Origin: JAAETI01 sp964195945
GTDB lineage: Bacteria > Actinomycetota > Acidimicrobiia > Spongiisociales > UBA5794
Length of the DNA stretch: 8,629 nt
Direction: 5' to 3'
Assembly: GCA_964195945.1 (NCBI GenBank)
Contig: CAXMRC010000165.1
Location: 1 to 8,629, forward strand
Position 1 is the first letter of the stretch, and every line of letters starts with the position of its first letter. This document shows, piece by piece, positions 5,532 through 8,629 of this stretch. The notes beneath the pieces are model-generated. The model did no database searches, was not told the DNA's origin, and was given only the letters and a program-made list of their open reading frames with translations. Both the position numbers and the translations under genes were made by a program.

Positions 5532-7415
5532 ATGGTGCTCGACACCGAAAAGGATTTGGCACCAGCAGAACCGACCGGTCTCTGGAGTTGGATAACCACA
5601 GTTGACCACAAGCGCATTGGCCTCATGTACGGTGCCTCGGCACTGATCTTCTTCTTTGTGGCTGGCCTCGAAGCGCTCTTCCTCAGGCTCCAGCTATCAA
5701 CGGCAAACGGCACCCTTCTTAGCGCAGACGCCTACAACCAGTTGTTCACCATGCATGGGCTCAGCATGCTTCTGGTGGTCGTGATGCCGGTTGGTGCGGC
5801 GTTCATGAACTACTTCATTCCGCTCCACATCGGGGCTCGGGATGTGGCTTTCCCCAGGGCGAACGCGTTCAGCTACTGGCTGTTTTTGTTCAGCACCCTT
5901 TTATTGCTCTCATCGTTTGTCCTCGGCGGCGCTCCCGACGGTGGGTGGTTCGGCTACGCCCCGCTGTCGACACAGCTCGAAGAGTTCGTACGCATGGACT
6001 ACTACGCCATCGGTGCTCAGCTGCTCGGCGTTGCCTCGATCATGGCGTCTGCCAACTTCATAGCCACCGTCTTTACGATGCGAGCACCTGGCATGTCGCT
6101 TATGCGGATGCCGGTGTTTACCTGGATGGCCGTCGTTGTCTCGTTCCTTCTGATCTTCTCGCTCCCGATCTTCGGTGTCGGGCTCTTCCAGATGTTCTTC
6201 GACCGCAACTTCGGTGCCCAGTTCTTTAGCGGCAGCGGTGATCCGTTGCTCTGGCAGCACCTGTTCTGGCTGTTTGGTCATCCCGAGGTCTACGTACTCG
6301 TTCTTCCGGCGATGGGCATCGTGTCTGAGATTTTCCCAACCTTCAGTCGCAAGCCCCTTTTCGGGTATCCGTTTGTAGTGTTCTCTGGTATCGCCATCGG
6401 GTTTATGGGCTTTGGCGTATGGGCTCACCACATGTACACGGCGGGTCTGGGTCCAGTTGCCGAGGCGGGTTTTGGTGTCGCCACGATGATGATCGCAGTG
6501 CCGACCGGCGTGAAGATCTTCAACTGGATCGGAACCATGTGGGGTGGCAAGGTTCGCTTCGAGCTTCCGATGATGTTCTCGATCGGATTCATATCACTGT
6601 TTGTGATCGGCGGTCTCTCCGGCGTGCTCCACTCGGTCGTGCCGTCCGACTATCAGCAACATGACAGTTACTTCGTGGTCGCCCACTTCCATTACGTCCT
6701 CTTTGGCGGTGGCGTGTTCGGATACGTGGCCGGCACCTACTACTGGTTTCCCAAGTGGACGGGACGGATGTTGGACGAGAAGCTCGGCCAATGGCATTTC
6801 TGGCTGATGATTATTGGCTTCAACATGACCTTCGCGCCGATGCACGTTCTCGGTCTAAATGGGATGGCCCGACGCACCTACCGGTATCCGGAAGGCCTTG
6901 GTTGGGAGTTCTGGAACCAGTTCGCAACCGTTGGCTCTTTCATCATCGCGATTTCGTTCCTGTTCTTCGCCTGGAACCTCATCAGGAGCCGAAAGCACGG
7001 CCGTATCGCCGGGAACGACCCATGGGATGGCAGGACCCTCGAGTGGACCACGACATCACCGCCACCGGTCCATAACTTCGACGAGATTCCGATCGTGCAG
7101 CATGTAGATGATTTCTGGCACCGCAAGTACGCCACCGATGACGAGGGTCGTGCGGTGCGCATGCCCGAGGTGACCGACGGAGCTACTCCCGCAACAACCA
7201 CCATTGGTGCAGAGGAGGCGCACGAAGAGGACATGCACATGCCGTCGCCTTCGTACTACCCGATCGTCTCTGCCTTTGGCGTCGTCTTTGTCGGGTACGG
7301 ACTTGTGTATGTCCCCGGAGGCTGGGTTGCCGTCGGAATCGGATCAGCAATAGCGATGTGGGGTTTGTTCGGGTGGTCGCTCGAACCGGTAACGAGGGAC
7401 GCAGATCATGAGTAG
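5532..7415 (+). CDS. ctaD: cytochrome c oxidase subunit I (heme-copper oxygen reductase, A1 type)
   Basis: The 627-residue catalytic subunit reduces O2 to water and pumps protons. Heme a ligands are H75 (TMHG) and H387. CuB ligands are H250, H299 and H300, and H385 binds heme a3 (AHFHYV). HPEVY (250-254) supplies the His-Tyr pair known to be cross-linked in this family and E252, the mark of A1-type enzymes. The D-channel is intact (N93, D104, N111, E252), and so is the K-channel (T325, K328 in PTGVKIF). After the twelve core helices comes a polar stretch with the caa3-typical DPWDGRTLEW and a Glu/His-rich part (about 555-572). Two further helices follow (about 578-595 and 598-616), giving 14, as in Bacillus CtaD of similar length. 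The ribosome site is within the end of ctaC (AAGGA 5517-5521, GGAG 5524-5527). The last 8 bases overlap ctaE, indicating coupled translation. Confidence 0.98.
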   Translation: MVLDTEKDLAPAEPTGLWSWITTVDHKRIGLMYGASALIFFFVAGLEALFLRLQLSTANGTLLSADAYNQLFTMHGLSMLLVVVMPVGAAFMNYFIPLHIGARDVAFPRANAFSYWLFLFSTLLLLSSFVLGGAPDGGWFGYAPLSTQLEEFVRMDYYAIGAQLLGVASIMASANFIATVFTMRAPGMSLMRMPVFTWMAVVVSFLLIFSLPIFGVGLFQMFFDRNFGAQFFSGSGDPLLWQHLFWLFGHPEVYVLVLPAMGIVSEIFPTFSRKPLFGYPFVVFSGIAIGFMGFGVWAHHMYTAGLGPVAEAGFGVATMMIAVPTGVKIFNWIGTMWGGKVRFELPMMFSIGFISLFVIGGLSGVLHSVVPSDYQQHDSYFVVAHFHYVLFGGGVFGYVAGTYYWFPKWTGRMLDEKLGQWHFWLMIIGFNMTFAPMHVLGLNGMARRTYRYPEGLGWEFWNQFATVGSFIIAISFLFFAWNLIRSRKHGRIAGNDPWDGRTLEWTTTSPPPVHNFDEIPIVQHVDDFWHRKYATDDEGRAVRMPEVTDGATPATTTIGAEEAHEEDMHMPSPSYYPIVSAFGVVFVGYGLVYVPGGWVAVGIGSAIAMWGLFGWSLEPVTRDADHE

Positions 7416-8001
7416 CCAAGCCGCGTCGGCGGAGACGCACGATCCCCACGATGTTCGCCCCATTCGCAAAGCGGCGATGTGGGTATTCCTCGGTTCAGAG
7501 TCCATGTTCTTTGGGACGATGATTGCCACGTTCCTTCTATATCGGAACAACACCGGAGACGGCCCCGGCTCAGAGATATTCAATATCCCGTTTACTTCCG
7601 CCAGCTCGTTTGTGTTATTGATGAGCTCGCTAACGATGGTTCTGGCCCACAACGCATTTGAGAAAAGGGACGCCCGATCTACAAGGATCTGGCTGCTGGC
7701 CACTGCGCTCCTAGGAATCACTTTCCTCGCAGGACAGATCTTCGAGTTCACCGAGTTTGTCCATGAGGGCCTCAAGGTCTCGACCAGTTCGTTTGGATCG
7801 GCGTTCTTCTTTCTCACCGGCTTCCATGGTGCACACGTTGCCATTGGGGTGACTTTGCTGCTGGCGATGTTCTATCTATCACTCGACGGCCGTCTCCACG
7901 AGCGTCAAGGTTTGAATGTCGAGCTGGTCGGCCTCTACTGGCATTTCGTAGACATCGTCTGGATCGTCATCTTCACCGTCGTCTATCTACTGCAGGTCTG
8001 A
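7408..8001 (+). CDS. ctaE: cytochrome c oxidase subunit III
   Basis: A 197-residue protein with five membrane helices at about 20-45, 62-83, 92-115, 130-156 and 170-197, the short bacterial form of subunit III. Conserved points are E31 in FLGSESMFFG, GSAFFFLTGFHGAHVAIG (129-146, with H139 and H142), and the C-terminal helix with E172, YWHFVDIVW (177-185), H179 and D182. Subunit III binds subunit I in the membrane and is known to keep the proton-pumping enzyme stable in turnover; it carries no metal. The ATG overlaps the end of ctaD by eight bases, with GAGGGA (7394-7399) eight bases before it. The next gene starts three bases after the stop. Confidence 0.96.
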   Translation: MSSQAASAETHDPHDVRPIRKAAMWVFLGSESMFFGTMIATFLLYRNNTGDGPGSEIFNIPFTSASSFVLLMSSLTMVLAHNAFEKRDARSTRIWLLATALLGITFLAGQIFEFTEFVHEGLKVSTSSFGSAFFFLTGFHGAHVAIGVTLLLAMFYLSLDGRLHERQGLNVELVGLYWHFVDIVWIVIFTVVYLLQV

Positions 8002-8004
8002 CCA

Positions 8005-8295
8005 ATGGCAGAAACAGCACATCGCGCCCATCCCACCCCCGCCGTCTACTGGGGGATCGCGGCATTCCTTGCGGCCGTCACTGCGATCGAAATCGCCATT
8101 CCCAGTATTGCGGCATTGGACTCAGTCAAGGTCCCGTTGTTGTGGTTCCTCGCTGCGATCAAGTTCGGAACCGTCGTCAGCTTCTTCATGCACCTCCGCT
8201 ATGACAAGAAGCTCTATCGGACACTGTTCCTCCTTGGCGTCATCGGCATCATCCCGCTGATGACTGTCATGCTCTTGTCTCTGGGCGCGTTCTAG
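8005..8295 (+). CDS. ctaF: prokaryotic cytochrome c oxidase subunit IV
   Basis: A small 96-residue protein with three membrane helices (about 14-36, 43-63 and 72-93). The stretch AAIKFGTVVSFFMHLRYDKK (50-69) is the hallmark of the prokaryotic subunit IV family (COX4_pro), with the conserved K53 and the MHLRYD turn. Subunit IV is an accessory membrane subunit that, by family knowledge, supports assembly of the metal centres in subunit I. It follows ctaE by three bases. Its stop TAG shares a G with the GTG of ctaG, so translation of the two is probably coupled. Confidence 0.93.
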   Translation: MAETAHRAHPTPAVYWGIAAFLAAVTAIEIAIPSIAALDSVKVPLLWFLAAIKFGTVVSFFMHLRYDKKLYRTLFLLGVIGIIPLMTVMLLSLGAF

Positions 8296-8629
8296 TGCCG
8301 CTAGGGGCTGTTCTGGCCGCCGCCGACCCAACCCGGATCGGTGACGTAACCCCGTTTCATTTGCACCTGGATGTTGTCGGGGTGCTTGCTGCCATGGTGG
8401 TGCTGTACGAATACGGTATACGGCGGCTCGCCCCAATCCATGCCCCCCGTGGCGAGGTTGTCGTCACCTCAGGGCAGCGTAAGGCGTTCTATGCCGGGAT
8501 TCTTTCGCTATATGTGGTCTCGACGTGGCCGGTGCACGATATCGGCGAAAACAGCCTGTTCATGTTCCACATGTCGGAGCACCTCGTGTTTGGGCTCGTC
8601 GCCCCGCCGCTTCTGATCGCAGGGACCCC
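8295..8629 (+). CDS. ctaG: caa3-type oxidase assembly protein CtaG, 5' part only
   Basis: The frame is open from a GTG at 8295 to the window end (111 complete codons), so only the N-terminal part is seen. A membrane segment at about 25-43 is followed by a basic loop and a second segment at about 64-80. Then come WPVHDIG (78-84), FMFHMSEHL (89-97) and VAPPLLIAGTP (102-112, the last residue split by the edge). The pattern H-x-x-x-H followed by APPLL and GTP is typical of the Caa3_CtaG family; it is unrelated to the Cox11 proteins that proteobacterial literature also calls CtaG. In Bacillus, CtaG is needed for an active caa3 oxidase, probably through formation of a copper site; H92 and H96 could bind metal, which is inference. 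The start overlaps the ctaF stop by one base (TAGTG) and has no clear ribosome site of its own. An in-frame ATG (8394-8396) would lose the first helix and is less likely. Confidence 0.9.
   Translation, partial: MPLGAVLAAADPTRIGDVTPFHLHLDVVGVLAAMVVLYEYGIRRLAPIHAPRGEVVVTSGQRKAFYAGILSLYVVSTWPVHDIGENSLFMFHMSEHLVFGLVAPPLLIAGT

Noticed and set aside
5910..6431. Minus-strand open frame of 173 codons opposite ctaD
   Set aside because: Antisense to the most conserved part of subunit I, with charged low-complexity sequence.

Overview
The window (about 8.6 kb, moderately GC-rich) comes from an aerobic bacterium. It carries a complete set of structural genes for a caa3-type cytochrome c oxidase, preceded by three genes for membrane proteins. 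GTG starts and a lipoprotein-type, cytochrome c-fused oxidase subunit II would suit a high-GC Gram-positive or related lineage such as Actinomycetota/Acidimicrobiia. That assignment is an impression from sequence style, since no rRNA or marker gene is present.

Layout: (1) 1-2496, minus strand: a large RND/MMPL-superfamily transporter whose 3' end lies beyond base 1. (2) 2497-2664: a short divergent intergenic region. (3) 2665-3477, plus strand: a membrane-anchored XRE-type helix-turn-helix protein with a long acidic linker and one C-terminal transmembrane segment. (4) 3485-4210, minus strand: a TauE/SafE-type anion exporter, convergent with (3) across a 7-base gap that carries an imperfect hairpin. 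(5) 4211-4366: a divergent control region with several short inverted repeats and a plausible promoter. (6) 4367-8629, plus strand: the oxidase operon ctaC-ctaD-ctaE-ctaF-ctaG. Adjacent genes in it overlap or lie 1-3 bases apart, and ctaG is cut by the window end.

How the genes work together: CtaC (CuA domain plus a fused C-type cytochrome) takes electrons on the outer face of the membrane and passes them to heme a and the heme a3/CuB site in CtaD. CtaE and CtaF complete the membrane core. CtaG is a membrane protein of the caa3 assembly family, probably needed for copper-site maturation. All the metal ligands and the D- and K-channel residues I checked in CtaC and CtaD are present, so the enzyme should be a functional A1-type heme-copper oxygen reductase that pumps protons.

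I see no mobile elements, CRISPR arrays, tRNA or rRNA genes, and no clearly undescribed multi-gene system. The items most worth a second look are the membrane-anchored HTH protein divergent from the RND transporter, the repeated inverted motifs ahead of the oxidase operon, and a calcium-loop-like motif in the second outer domain of the transporter.
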